A stretch of 64,000 nucleotides of DNA, taken from contig NZ_NIPR01000005.1 in the NCBI RefSeq assembly GCF_002872255.1, positions 1 through 64,000 on the forward strand. The letters are read 5' to 3'. This DNA is from Companilactobacillus nuruki (GTDB taxonomy: Bacteria > Bacillota > Bacilli > Lactobacillales > Lactobacillaceae). The position numbers were made by a program, and so were the translations under genes. How positions within the stretch are numbered: the first letter of the stretch is position 1; each line of letters begins with the position of its first letter. Of this stretch, positions 36,735 to 45,108 are shown piece after piece. The notes beneath the pieces are model-generated. The model saw nothing but the letters and a program-made list of their open reading frames with translations. It did no database searches and was not told the origin of the DNA.

Positions 36735-37790
36735 TCATAATGCGTTTAAACTGTATGGAATAATATCTCCCAAATTATGACTTAATTTATAATAAAAGAT
36801 TACTAACCCGACAATTATTACAACTACTTCTAAAACAGTCTTAACAATTCTTTGATCAAACCTAGCAGTTAACTTAATTATTGCTTGTGGTATAAAAATT
36901 ATCGCATATATTGCAAAATAATTAGCCATTCTAATAATCAATTGTGATTTGGAACCAAAAATAAATAATATTGCACCAATCGTCGTCATAAAAAGCGCAA
37001 AACTCATAATTTTTTCATCAGATATATCTATGAATATTACTGTTATTATTACCAATAACAACAAAAAAGCGCCTAGTAATAGGGTTCCACCACCTGATTC
37101 CAAAACCGCATCCGTATACATCTGATAATGATCAAAAATTTGTGAGAAATTATTTAGCAACTTATTCAAGAATAAATTTGATAAAGCCGCCAGTAAAACA
37201 ACTGCTATAAAGGTTATTCTGTTTTTGCGTGCCATCCAAATTAAAAATCCAATCAATGCAAATATGGCTGTACTATGAATGCCAATAGCTAGTACTATCA
37301 TTAATCCTGATTCAAAATAACACTTCTTTGATAAGAGTGCTATCGAAAACATGGTCATAGATATGGCTAGCATCTGTCTCTGAATATTAAAACTTTCAAA
37401 ATAAAAATAAAAAGTTAGATAAATAAAGACACTCCAAAACATTAAATCCGGATCATTATCAAGAATTTCAATTGATTTTAAAATAAAAAATACTGTTGCT
37501 AATGACAATACAAATAAAAAGACATGGTAATTACCATTCGATATCCAGTTGATGAAGTTACTCAACGATGAATATACCAATGTTCCATTACCATTAAATC
37601 CTGTATTTTGTTCCAAATAGAATCCTACATACTGACTGGTATCAGTCCCCACTACACTGGAACGTAATCCTAGTAATAAGGTCAAATGAACTAGAACCAA
37701 CCAGAAATATACTTTATGATTTTTATAATAGGTATTAGTAAATAAACTATAAATAATAAAAATTGCCAGATTAATTGAATAAAATATCAT
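36735..37790 (-). CDS. EpsG/Wzy-type polysaccharide polymerase
   Basis: ATG 37790 follows GAGG, giving 351 residues. There are about ten hydrophobic helices. The EpsG-family look is clear: RSSVVGTDTSQYVGFYL near residues 42-58, LFVLSLATVFFILKSIEIL, then FYFESFNIQRQMLAISMTMF. Wzy-type proteins join repeat units outside the membrane. It is placed upstream of the main operon and separated by a terminator. The identity rests on topology and the EpsG-like N-terminal pattern, since Wzy sequences diverge strongly. Confidence 0.8.
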   Translation of the reverse strand: MIFYSINLAIFIIYSLFTNTYYKNHKVYFWLVLVHLTLLLGLRSSVVGTDTSQYVGFYLEQNTGFNGNGTLVYSSLSNFINWISNGNYHVFLFVLSLATVFFILKSIEILDNDPDLMFWSVFIYLTFYFYFESFNIQRQMLAISMTMFSIALLSKKCYFESGLMIVLAIGIHSTAIFALIGFLIWMARKNRITFIAVVLLAALSNLFLNKLLNNFSQIFDHYQMYTDAVLESGGGTLLLGAFLLLLVIITVIFIDISDEKIMSFALFMTTIGAILFIFGSKSQLIIRMANYFAIYAIIFIPQAIIKLTARFDQRIVKTVLEVVVIIVGLVIFYYKLSHNLGDIIPYSLNAL

Positions 37791-37830
37791 TATTCTTACC
37801 TCACAATTATATTTGTAAGTAGAATAATAC

Positions 37831-37846
37831 ACATGTTTATACATGT
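37831..37846. promoter_or_regulatory. Palindrome upstream of the polymerase gene
   Basis: ACATGTTTATACATGT repeats ACATGT on both sides of a 4-base centre, about 40 bases before the polymerase start. It is a possible operator for the polymerase gene. No matching regulator is identified. Confidence 0.25.
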
Positions 37847-37887
37847 CTATTTATTTGAATTGCGATTCTATCTTAAATTTAATATGA

Positions 37888-37952
37888 AAATAGTCTGTAT
37901 TGAAATCAACTATGTTTTTTCAAACACAATTGATAATCAATACAGACTATTT
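37888..37952. terminator. Long-stem hairpin after the surface protein gene
   Basis: AAATAGTCTGTATTGA (37888-37903) and TCAATACAGACTATTT (37937-37952) are a perfect 16-bp stem. An inner ATCAA/TTGAT extension leaves a small T-rich loop. It lies between the surface protein stop and the polymerase start and probably acts as a terminator, although the T-run is short. Confidence 0.55.
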
Positions 37953-37987
37953 ATTTTGGTTTATTAAAACCTAAAAAAATATTGTAT

Positions 37988-39916
37988 CTAAATGGATTCT
38001 ACTAATGACCATTCCAAACTAGTCGAGTAATTTCCTGGTGCCGTTATAACATTATTTATATAAAGTTGTGGACCTTCGCTATCTTCCCAGTTTACGGAGT
38101 TTAAACTTTCCCCTTCAACCGTCTCTGAAACAAGTGTTCCTTCGGAATTTAGAATATTATACGTACCATCATTTTGATAATATCGCAATTCTGAAGGAAG
38201 TTCATTTTGACCTGACTTAAATGGCAAGCTTTGAGCCAAATAGAGTTTCAGAGCCTTTTTCTCACGTCTGTTATCAGTAACTTCCAATGGACTGCTAGCT
38301 AATTTATTTCTGTTTATTAATTTTTGATAAGTATAGGCATTAATATTTCCATAATCCCAATCATTGGCTTTTAAAACAATACTATTGTTAGCAAAATTCA
38401 AATTCGTATTTTGTCCTTTGGTAGTGACTACATTATTATTTGAATTGTCAAAACCACTCAAAGAACTTTTTGAAACAAAGTTGGAAGTGAGCGTATCGCC
38501 AATTGTTGTATCTAATTGGATTGTAAGTTGCTTACTACTAGAAAAATTAAGATTATTTATCGTTATATACATATTCTCAGTATCTGACGTAACAGTATAA
38601 TCATGATAATCTTGATTGTTCACTTTCAAGCCTTCAACAGTAGAATTAACCGGTATTGTTAAGCTAAATGTGGCCTTCGTCATCGAAGAATTTGTATTAG
38701 TATCATTCAAATTAGCATGATAACTAACTTTATCGCCCTTGGCTACATTATTAATTGTTGTATTACCAGAATCGTGGTCGTTATAACTATTATTAAAAAT
38801 AGTGTTAGTTACAGTTACAGCTGGTGTTACATTTTTATTTACTGTTAATAGTGCTTGATTGGTGGTAATCGTACTAGTACTTGAACCAGAAGTAATGGTG
38901 ATGACAGCGTAGTACTTACTTCCATTATCACTAGCGGTCGTTGTTGGAGTCGTATAAGTCATATTATTTCCACTATTATCAACAACTGTATCTTGCCCAC
39001 TAGTAGATACTCGATGCCAAACTACTGAAGTCGGTTTTTGATCAAATTTTCCCTGAATTGAGAAGGTGGCCTTTTGACCTTCAGTAACTGTCTGATCATC
39101 TAATCCTCCACCAATTTTTATATTTACTGAGTCAGTAACACTAGTACCATCATGGTTGGTCATTGTACCAGTAACCTTGACCGTCCCCGATTTCTTATTT
39201 GTATTAGCTGTTACTAGACCCGTTTTACTATCAATTGTCGCCAAACTAGTATCATCAATTGACCAAGTTACATTTCCGGTTGCATTGATTGGTGTCGGCG
39301 TTGCTCTAGCAAAAGTAGTTGCCGCATTTTCTTGATTATTGTAGAGATAATTACTATCGGCTGTTACTTTTAAACTCGTAGCTTTAACTGGCGCATCAAA
39401 AGTAGTTACAAACGCAACTTTAGAATAAACCGTTGGACTTAAAGCGGTTGCAAACAATGTATACCACTGAGTTCTTTGTTGATAATAAACCGTTCCCACT
39501 TTATTAGGTGTTACCGTCAAATTTTTACCTGTTTGTGAGGACATCTGCGTCCAAGTTACTCCATCAGTTGATTGATACCAAGTGTAGTGTGGAGTATCTG
39601 TTAATCCCAACAACACATCCAGAACTGATCGACCAGCATCCGTATATAGCGTCTTGGGATTATTTACATATGTATACTGATTTTCTGGTTGTAAATCATA
39701 ACCAGAAGTTAACCAGATAAATAGTAAGATAACCGGATCTGCTGTTGGCTCATGATAAGGTGTTACTGCAGCCTCAGCGGTTATATTTTCAGGAATGATT
39801 TTGGAGATCACTTCACTTGTAGAATTTTCTTTTGATGTATTTCTATCAAGACTGGTGGTTGTGAAAATCAATATCATGCTAAGTAAAATTGATATTAAAA
39901 TTTTTCTCTTCATCAT
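37988..39916 (-). CDS. Secreted surface protein with BIG2/Ig-like domains and WxL-like C-terminus
   Basis: The 642-residue protein has a signal peptide (KRKILISILLSMILIFTTTS). The central regions look Ig-like: VTWSIDDTSLATIDSKTGLV (around 220) is a BIG2 signature, then VWHRVSTSGQD with a TQ/Ig-like fold. The region around 530-642 resembles a WxL domain (NDWDYGNINAYTYQ, LEVTDNRREKK, final GNYSTSLEWSLVES). The first Trp motif is missing. It should be exported and held at the wall by noncovalent binding. It sits upstream of the EPS polymerase; a link to EPS is unproven. AAGGGGA precedes the ATG. Confidence 0.75.
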   Translation of the reverse strand: MMKRKILISILLSMILIFTTTSLDRNTSKENSTSEVISKIIPENITAEAAVTPYHEPTADPVILLFIWLTSGYDLQPENQYTYVNNPKTLYTDAGRSVLDVLLGLTDTPHYTWYQSTDGVTWTQMSSQTGKNLTVTPNKVGTVYYQQRTQWYTLFATALSPTVYSKVAFVTTFDAPVKATSLKVTADSNYLYNNQENAATTFARATPTPINATGNVTWSIDDTSLATIDSKTGLVTANTNKKSGTVKVTGTMTNHDGTSVTDSVNIKIGGGLDDQTVTEGQKATFSIQGKFDQKPTSVVWHRVSTSGQDTVVDNSGNNMTYTTPTTTASDNGSKYYAVITITSGSSTSTITTNQALLTVNKNVTPAVTVTNTIFNNSYNDHDSGNTTINNVAKGDKVSYHANLNDTNTNSSMTKATFSLTIPVNSTVEGLKVNNQDYHDYTVTSDTENMYITINNLNFSSSKQLTIQLDTTIGDTLTSNFVSKSSLSGFDNSNNNVVTTKGQNTNLNFANNSIVLKANDWDYGNINAYTYQKLINRNKLASSPLEVTDNRREKKALKLYLAQSLPFKSGQNELPSELRYYQNDGTYNILNSEGTLVSETVEGESLNSVNWEDSEGPQLYINNVITAPGNYSTSLEWSLVESI

Positions 39917-40007
39917 CTCATTTTCCCCTTTTATACAATTTTACGGGGTTCCTGAAATAAAAACATTTTATTACTTGACTAAAAAAGTCAACATATTTGA
40001 TTAATAT

Positions 40008-41465
40008 TTATTTATCCATAAGCAAAAGGGCTAATTTTTTAATACTTTCTTTGAACTCGTCACATTCAAGATATGCAAAAGATATCCTTATCGAACGATT
40101 ATGCTTAAAATCATAGATATCTCCAGGATTTAAAAGAATTTTCTTTTTCAATGCTCGTTCAAAAATATCATCTACTTCAATACTTTCGTTAAATGTTAAC
40201 CAAATGTAAAATCCACCAATAGGTTTATTCCATGTAGCTAATTGGCTAAAGTATTTAGTAAGACATTCCAACGCATTATCACGGCGTTTCTTTAATGTCT
40301 TTTTCAAATCAACTAAATATGAGCTATATTTTCCACTCTTTAAAAATTCTGCAAAGACAAGCTGTGATAGAGAACTGGCACCATAGTCCATCTGCATTTT
40401 AGCATCCCCTAGACGTTGAATAACTGGTTTTGAGGCAATTACCCAACCAATCCGCAAACCTGGTGCTAACGTTTTAGAAGCACTGCCCAAATACATCACC
40501 ATTCCGTTATCATCAATTGATTTCAGTGGTTTGAATTGATCATTATCAAAACATAACTCTTGATAGGCGCCATCTTCAATAATTGGTAGCCTATTTTTTA
40601 TACAAAAATCCATTAATTCTTTGCGTCGAATATCAGACATCGTTATTCCAGTTGGATTTTGATTCGTGGGAATAGTATAAAGGATCGATGACTCCGAATT
40701 TTTAATTTGGTTTTTAATTTTCCAATATTCTAAACCATCGTGATCCATCGTAATTCCATTTAACTTTAATCCTGCTGATTGAAACATTTGAAGTGACTTT
40801 AGATAGGTTGGTGCTTCTGTAAAAACAGTACTTCCTTCTTTTAACATACATGAAGCAATTAGTTGTAAAGCCTGCAGTGCACCTGAGGTCACTAGGATAT
40901 TCTCCGTAGAAACATTGATTCCAAATTGTCGCATATGTTCTACTATTGCCTCTCGTAACTCCAGGATTCCCAACGGTTCCGCATACCCCCAAGAAGTTAT
41001 CTCGGTACTCATCTTTTGTAATACTTCCGTCCACATCTTCTGAGGAAATAAACGTAGATCTAATTCTCCCGTACCTAAACGTGCAATATTGGGTTCAAAC
41101 TCAAGCTGATTAATCTGTTGTAGACGATAATTGTTTTCTTGAAAGTAGCCTGATGAAATTAATTTTTTCCAACTCGGTTTGGTTGGTAACATCAAAGCCC
41201 AAGTATTACTGACTATCTGAGTTCCTGCACCAGATTTTCCTGAAATAATACCGTATGATGTTAACTCATCAATTGCTATTGAAATCGTACTACGATTAAC
41301 ATTAAATAATTTTGCCATTGTCCGTTGAGACGGTAATCTAGCCCCAATAACCCACTCTCCACTAGCTACTCTGTCGCAAACATATTGAATAATTTGTTTG
41401 TAAACAGGAATCACTTTATTTTTAGCTGGTTTCCAATTGATTTGAATTGGATCAATTCGTTTCAT
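40008..41465 (-). CDS. MocR-type GntR regulator with aminotransferase domain
   Basis: I use ATG 41465, 6 bases after AGGAG; a longer frame would run into the divergent gene. It has 485 residues. An N-terminal GntR winged helix (VIPVYKQIIQYVCDRVASGE, ARLPSQRTMAKLFNVNRSTI) is fused to a fold-I PLP domain. The PLP lysine lies in GSASKTLAPGLRIGW near residue 331, and PTNQNPTGITM is also present. MocR proteins sense PLP or amino-group ligands (PdxR, GabR, TauR types). It is divergent from a LysE exporter and probably controls it through the repeated TTTGGTTGG sites. Confidence 0.9.
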   Translation of the reverse strand: MKRIDPIQINWKPAKNKVIPVYKQIIQYVCDRVASGEWVIGARLPSQRTMAKLFNVNRSTISIAIDELTSYGIISGKSGAGTQIVSNTWALMLPTKPSWKKLISSGYFQENNYRLQQINQLEFEPNIARLGTGELDLRLFPQKMWTEVLQKMSTEITSWGYAEPLGILELREAIVEHMRQFGINVSTENILVTSGALQALQLIASCMLKEGSTVFTEAPTYLKSLQMFQSAGLKLNGITMDHDGLEYWKIKNQIKNSESSILYTIPTNQNPTGITMSDIRRKELMDFCIKNRLPIIEDGAYQELCFDNDQFKPLKSIDDNGMVMYLGSASKTLAPGLRIGWVIASKPVIQRLGDAKMQMDYGASSLSQLVFAEFLKSGKYSSYLVDLKKTLKKRRDNALECLTKYFSQLATWNKPIGGFYIWLTFNESIEVDDIFERALKKKILLNPGDIYDFKHNRSIRISFAYLECDEFKESIKKLALLLMDK

Positions 41466-41476
41466 CATTTGCTCCT

Positions 41477-41574
41477 TTTGGTTGGGTAAATACCTTAGAT
41501 TTGGTTGGTTACATTGAATTAGAATATCCATATAATCATTAATGTAGTCAATATATAACACATCATTTGGTTGG
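41477..41574. promoter_or_regulatory. Three TTTGGTTGG direct repeats between MocR and LysE genes
   Basis: TTTGGTTGG occurs at 41477-41485, 41500-41508 and 41566-41574. The starts are 23 and 66 bases apart, close to whole helical turns and on the same DNA face. MocR regulators bind direct repeats. A minus-strand promoter (TTGACT 41551-41546, 17 bp, GATATT 41528-41523) lies between copies two and three. The third copy is next to the LysE ribosome site. Confidence 0.55.
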
Positions 41575-41589
41575 TAAAGGGGGCTAATC

Positions 41590-42207
41590 ATGAATTTCTT
41601 TTTACAAGGATTAACTATGGGGATTGCATATGATGCACCAATCGGTTTGGCAAATCTATTTGTTATTAATGCAGCTTTGACACAAACGAAACGAAAATCA
41701 TTTTTGACAGCTTTAATCATTATTATTTTTGACATTTCATTAGCATTCGCCTGTTTCTTTGGCATTGGTGCTATCATGAAAAAATTTGAATGGTTACAAT
41801 TAGTTATACTTTTAGTTGGCAGTTTGATCGTAATTTACATGGGAATAAATTTACTTCGATCTCAAACTACCGACATTAGTGGTGAGGCTACACCTGAAAT
41901 GACTGTTATAAAAACTATTACATCAGCCTTTGTAGTTATCTGGTTTAATCCTCAAGCTATTATTGATGGTTCAATGATGTTAGGCGCTTTTCAAGTTACT
42001 TTGCCGGCATATAGTTACCCAATTTTCATTACCGGAGTTGGAATTGCTTCAATACTTTGGTTCTTTATTCTCAATGCCGTAGTAACCAAATTCAAAGATA
42101 AATTTAACGCTAAAATTTTACGAATTATTAATCTAATCTGTGGAGCAATTATTATTTTATATGGCGGAAAATTATTACTAAACTTTTTTACCTTGTTAAT
42201 GCATTAA
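41590..42207 (+). CDS. LysE family amino acid exporter
   Basis: The 205-residue membrane protein has six predicted helices and the LysE N-terminal signature FLQGLTMGIAYDAPIGLANL (the family has GxxxGxxPGP; here APIG). It ends in a typical last-helix GGKLLLNFF. The family exports basic or other amino acids. AAAGGGGG precedes the ATG. It is divergent from a MocR regulator, an arrangement seen for exporter/regulator pairs that answer to amino acid excess. The substrate is not readable. Confidence 0.85.
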   Translation: MNFFLQGLTMGIAYDAPIGLANLFVINAALTQTKRKSFLTALIIIIFDISLAFACFFGIGAIMKKFEWLQLVILLVGSLIVIYMGINLLRSQTTDISGEATPEMTVIKTITSAFVVIWFNPQAIIDGSMMLGAFQVTLPAYSYPIFITGVGIASILWFFILNAVVTKFKDKFNAKILRIINLICGAIIILYGGKLLLNFFTLLMH

Positions 42208-42286
42208 AAGCCTTCAAGAATGGGTCTTTATAATTAAATTCAATCTAATAAATCAAATAAAGATTAATAAATTTCAAATTTTATTA

Positions 42287-42314
42287 TTTACATTTTCAAA
42301 AAACATGCTAATAT
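42287..42314 (+). promoter_or_regulatory. Promoter of the asnA T-box leader
   Basis: TTTACA (42287-42292), a 16-bp spacer and extended -10 TGCTAATAT (-10 hexamer 42309-42314). Transcription should start near 42321. Confidence 0.5.
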
Positions 42315-42320
42315 AAGTGT

Positions 42321-42612
42321 CACAAGATAAAAACGACAAGAAAGAAGAGTAAGACATTCCACACTGACAGTGAGTTGGGGCTGGTGAGAACCCAATCGGT
42401 AAATGGATTGTTTGAATAACACTTTCTTATGTTTCTGGCTAAAATGAGTAATCAAAGTAAGTTCAGACGTTAACCGGTACGTTACCATCGGTGGAGCATG
42501 TTAGTGCTCTTATTGAGGTGGTCTATTTTTATATAGACAACTTGGGTGGTACCGCGAAAAGTCTTTCGTCCCAGTTATTATTAGTTTAATAACTGGGACG
42601 AAAGACTTTTTT
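42321..42612 (+). ncRNA. T-box riboswitch (asparagine specifier) upstream of asnA
   Basis: The T-box sequence GGGTGGTACCGCG is at 42544-42556. GGTGAGAACCC (near 42383) is the stem I distal motif. A likely specifier AAC lies at 42418-42420 in GAATAACAC, matching tRNA-Asn. The leader ends in a strong terminator (about 42557-42580 with 42587-42610) and a T-run. Uncharged tRNA-Asn would favour antitermination and asnA expression. The specifier was picked by eye. Confidence 0.9.
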
Positions 42613-42675
42613 ATTTTGCAATTATTATATAAAACAGGTTGATTAATGAATCAACCTAACTTGGAGGAAATTATT

Positions 42676-43683
42676 ATGGACTTGATTATACCTAAGGACT
42701 ACGATCCAAAACTATCTGTTAAAGAAACACAAAAAGCTATTCAATATATTCGTGAAACTTTCCAAGATGAATTTGGTAAAGAACTAAACTTGTCTCGTTT
42801 ATCAGCACCTATGATGGTCGAAAAAGGTACTGGACTTAACGATAACCTAAATGGTGTCGAATCCCCTGTTTCCTTCACTATGAAAGGTATCCCCGGAGAA
42901 ACAATTGAAATTGTTCACTCATTGGCCAAATGGAAACGACTAGCTTTGAAACGTTACGATTTTGATATGCATGAAGGTATTTATACAAACATGAATGCCA
43001 TTAGAAAAGATGAAGACCTAGATAACATTCATTCAATTTACGTTGACCAATGGGATTGGGAAAAAATAATTGCTAAAGACGAACGTACGACTGAAACTTT
43101 GGAAAGTACTGTTAAACAAATCTTTAAAGTCATCAAACATATGGAGCACGAAGTTTGGTACAAATTCCCTACAGCTGTTCATCACCTACCAGACGAAATC
43201 CACTTCGTTACAACCCAAGAACTAGAGGACCGCTGGCCTGATAAGACCCCTAAAGAACGTGAAGATGCTATTTGTAAAGAACTTGGCTGTGTCTTCTTAA
43301 TGCAAATTGGTGGTGCTATGAAGAGTGGTAAGAGACATGACGGACGTGCCCCTGATTATGACGATTGGAAACTAAACGGTGATATCTTATTTTGGTATGA
43401 GCCATTACAAAAGGCCCTAGAAATTTCAAGTATGGGTATCCGTGTTTCTGAAGAATCAATGAAAGAACAATTGAAGATTGCTGGCGCTGAAGACCGTGAA
43501 AGTCTTCCATTCCATAAAATGCTTCTAGCTGGAGAACTACCATATACAATTGGTGGTGGTATCGGACAATCACGTCTATGTATGTTATTGCTTGGTAAAG
43601 CACATGTTGGTGAGGTTCAAGCTGCTGTTTGGCCTGAAGACCTTCGTAAGAAATGTGATGAGAATGGTATTCATTTGCTTTAG
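42676..43683 (+). CDS. asnA: Aspartate-ammonia ligase
   Basis: ATG 42676 follows GGAGG, giving 335 residues, the usual AsnA length. [32 protein letters not shown] and the C-terminal [14 protein letters not shown] are hallmark class II synthetase-like motifs. It makes asparagine from aspartate, ammonia and ATP in the cytosol. It is the only gene after the T-box leader, so expression should rise when tRNA-Asn is uncharged. A bidirectional terminator follows. Confidence 0.96.
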   Translation: MDLIIPKDYDPKLSVKETQKAIQYIRETFQDEFGKELNLSRLSAPMMVEKGTGLNDNLNGVESPVSFTMKGIPGETIEIVHSLAKWKRLALKRYDFDMHEGIYTNMNAIRKDEDLDNIHSIYVDQWDWEKIIAKDERTTETLESTVKQIFKVIKHMEHEVWYKFPTAVHHLPDEIHFVTTQELEDRWPDKTPKEREDAICKELGCVFLMQIGGAMKSGKRHDGRAPDYDDWKLNGDILFWYEPLQKALEISSMGIRVSEESMKEQLKIAGAEDRESLPFHKMLLAGELPYTIGGGIGQSRLCMLLLGKAHVGEVQAAVWPEDLRKKCDENGIHLL

Positions 43684-43706
43684 GAATTTTTGATTCTCCC
43701 CTGTTT

Positions 43707-43744
43707 AAAAAAAGTTCACTTCATAATTAAGAAGTGAACTTTTT
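43707..43744. terminator. Bidirectional terminator between asnA and LiaF-like gene
   Basis: AAAAGTTCACTTC and GAAGTGAACTTTTT form a 13-bp stem around a 7-base loop, with A and T runs outside. Confidence 0.85.
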
Positions 43745-43760
43745 ATTGTTTTCCATAAAT

Positions 43761-44510
43761 TTATATATAATTAATCTTCAATCCAGACAATGAAACTAAC
43801 CCTCGAATAGTAACACTAGGACTATCAGCAGCAACATCAGAGAACCCAACTTCACTAACGCCTCCTAAATTATTATCAATTTCCTTTATAACATTCCAAT
43901 TTTTGGGTATATAAAGTTCAATACCACCTAAAGATGCTTTTACATTGATAACAGCTGAATCTTGAATCTTAACATTTTCAAAATAAACTTTGGCATCTCC
44001 CATTGAAACATCAATATCAGCTTTTTTGAAATCATCAGATTTAACATAGCGAATACTACTACCCATCTTCACATATACATTCACATCGGAATCACTGACC
44101 GTTTCTACATCAGGATCGGCGTGCGAATCAAAATTTACATATTCTTTACCATTCCAATGACCACCATAATTATGGTGTCTTAACCAAGGACGTTTCTTAG
44201 CAAGCAACGGTCTAAATATCAATGACAGACCAATCGAGATCAACAACGCAGCTCCCAGTATAGTCCATGGTGTTAATGCCATAATTCCCAATGGTTTAGC
44301 GTACAGAATCGCCAGAAAAGCCAAGGAAAAAACTGTTCCCGGAATAGCAAAGTAAACTAAGCTCTTAATTAAGACTGCTGCTAAAAAAATTGTTGCGACT
44401 ATTGTCCAAAAACTAAAGGTGTATGTTATCAAATGTAATTGGCTAACTACTAAAATGGCTGCACTCAATAACAAGAACAAACCCCAGAAAATTCCATTTC
44501 TATTCCGCAT
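43761..44510 (-). CDS. LiaF-like membrane protein (cell wall stress response)
   Basis: The 249-residue protein has four N-terminal membrane helices (residues 8-100), then a soluble beta-helix-like domain of the LiaF/DUF2154 type (DADIDVSMGDAKVYFE-like ladder, VNVKASLGGIELYIPKNW). LiaF proteins curb cell-envelope stress signalling. Here the partner is a LytTR regulator, encoded 2 bases upstream, rather than LiaRS, an arrangement I associate with lactobacilli. The final LSGLKINYI is strand-like. It is likely co-transcribed with the LytTR gene. Confidence 0.75.
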   Translation of the reverse strand: MRNRNGIFWGLFLLLSAAILVVSQLHLITYTFSFWTIVATIFLAAVLIKSLVYFAIPGTVFSLAFLAILYAKPLGIMALTPWTILGAALLISIGLSLIFRPLLAKKRPWLRHHNYGGHWNGKEYVNFDSHADPDVETVSDSDVNVYVKMGSSIRYVKSDDFKKADIDVSMGDAKVYFENVKIQDSAVINVKASLGGIELYIPKNWNVIKEIDNNLGGVSEVGFSDVAADSPSVTIRGLVSLSGLKINYI

Positions 44511-44512
44511 AT

Positions 44513-44965
44513 TTATAACTCCCTTTGACTTAATTTTATTTTCAACTCTTTTAAAAATCTCCGCGAAACATATATTTGTTTATAAGTATTTTTAAATTCA
44601 ACCAAATTACCGGTTACCGACCTAGATAATGACAATATCTCGTTAACGTTTAAAATTGAAGATTTAGATACCCGCAAGAAGTTATCAGGTAAGTTCTCTT
44701 CTAATTCATACAACCGATAATGAATCAAAAAGGCATTGTTGACGGTATGTGCATAAACATTTCTATCATTGGTTTCAAAAAATAAAATCTCCTTTAATTG
44801 CAATGAATAAACCGTTTCACCGATATAACCACTGAGATGATTAAATTTATTTTCAACATCTTTCAAACTATTAATAATGGCACGAACTTCATCATCTTGC
44901 TTATTTGCTTTAATGATGACCTCTTTTTCATTGTAGTCTGACGAAATATCAAGTTTTATCAACAC
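44513..44965 (-). CDS. LytTR family DNA-binding regulator
   Basis: The 150-residue stand-alone LytTR protein has no receiver domain. The LytTR fold covers about residues 50-145: EILFFETNDRNVYAHTVNNA, LYELEENLPDNFLRVSKSSI, LNVNEILSLS and KQIYVSRRFLKELK. A GTG start at 44965 follows AGGGGG by 10 bases; a TTG one codon later is also possible. It precedes a LiaF-like gene in a two-gene operon. Two direct repeats spaced 21 bp lie upstream, matching LytTR binding, so autoregulation is likely. Confidence 0.88.
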   Translation of the reverse strand: MLIKLDISSDYNEKEVIIKANKQDDEVRAIINSLKDVENKFNHLSGYIGETVYSLQLKEILFFETNDRNVYAHTVNNAFLIHYRLYELEENLPDNFLRVSKSSILNVNEILSLSRSVTGNLVEFKNTYKQIYVSRRFLKELKIKLSQREL

Positions 44966-45033
44966 ATTAAATCAACCCCCTTTCGCTAAAGGTATTACAC
45001 CACATTGAAAATTTTATGTATAGCTTATTTGCT

Positions 45034-45062
45034 TAAGTGGTTCTTTTATAAAACTAAGTGGT
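45034..45062 (-). promoter_or_regulatory. LytTR-type tandem repeats upstream of the lytTR/liaF operon
   Basis: On the plus strand TAAGTGGT is found at 45034-45041 and 45055-45062; read on the minus strand, ACCACTTA twice with a 21-bp period. LytTR regulators such as AgrA bind two roughly 9-bp direct repeats about 12 bp apart. A TATACA-like -10 lies about 10 bp downstream on the minus strand, so the repeats replace the -35. Confidence 0.5.
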
Positions 45063-45095
45063 AAAAAAATATAGCAACCATCGTGGTTACTATAT
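45063..45095 (-). terminator. Terminator after the N-formylglutamate amidohydrolase gene
   Basis: On the minus strand ATATAGTAACCA pairs with TGGTTGCTATAT around a CGA loop, followed by seven T. It directly abuts the LytTR repeats. Confidence 0.8.
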
Positions 45096-45108
45096 CGGTA
45101 TTCTTTAT

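Noticed and set aside
40714-41034. 106-codon frame on the same strand inside the MocR gene
   Set aside because: It is an out-of-frame shadow of the aminotransferase domain and has no plausible start site.
41466-41777. N-terminal extension of the MocR gene
   Set aside because: It would overlap the divergent LysE gene; AGGAG supports ATG 41465.
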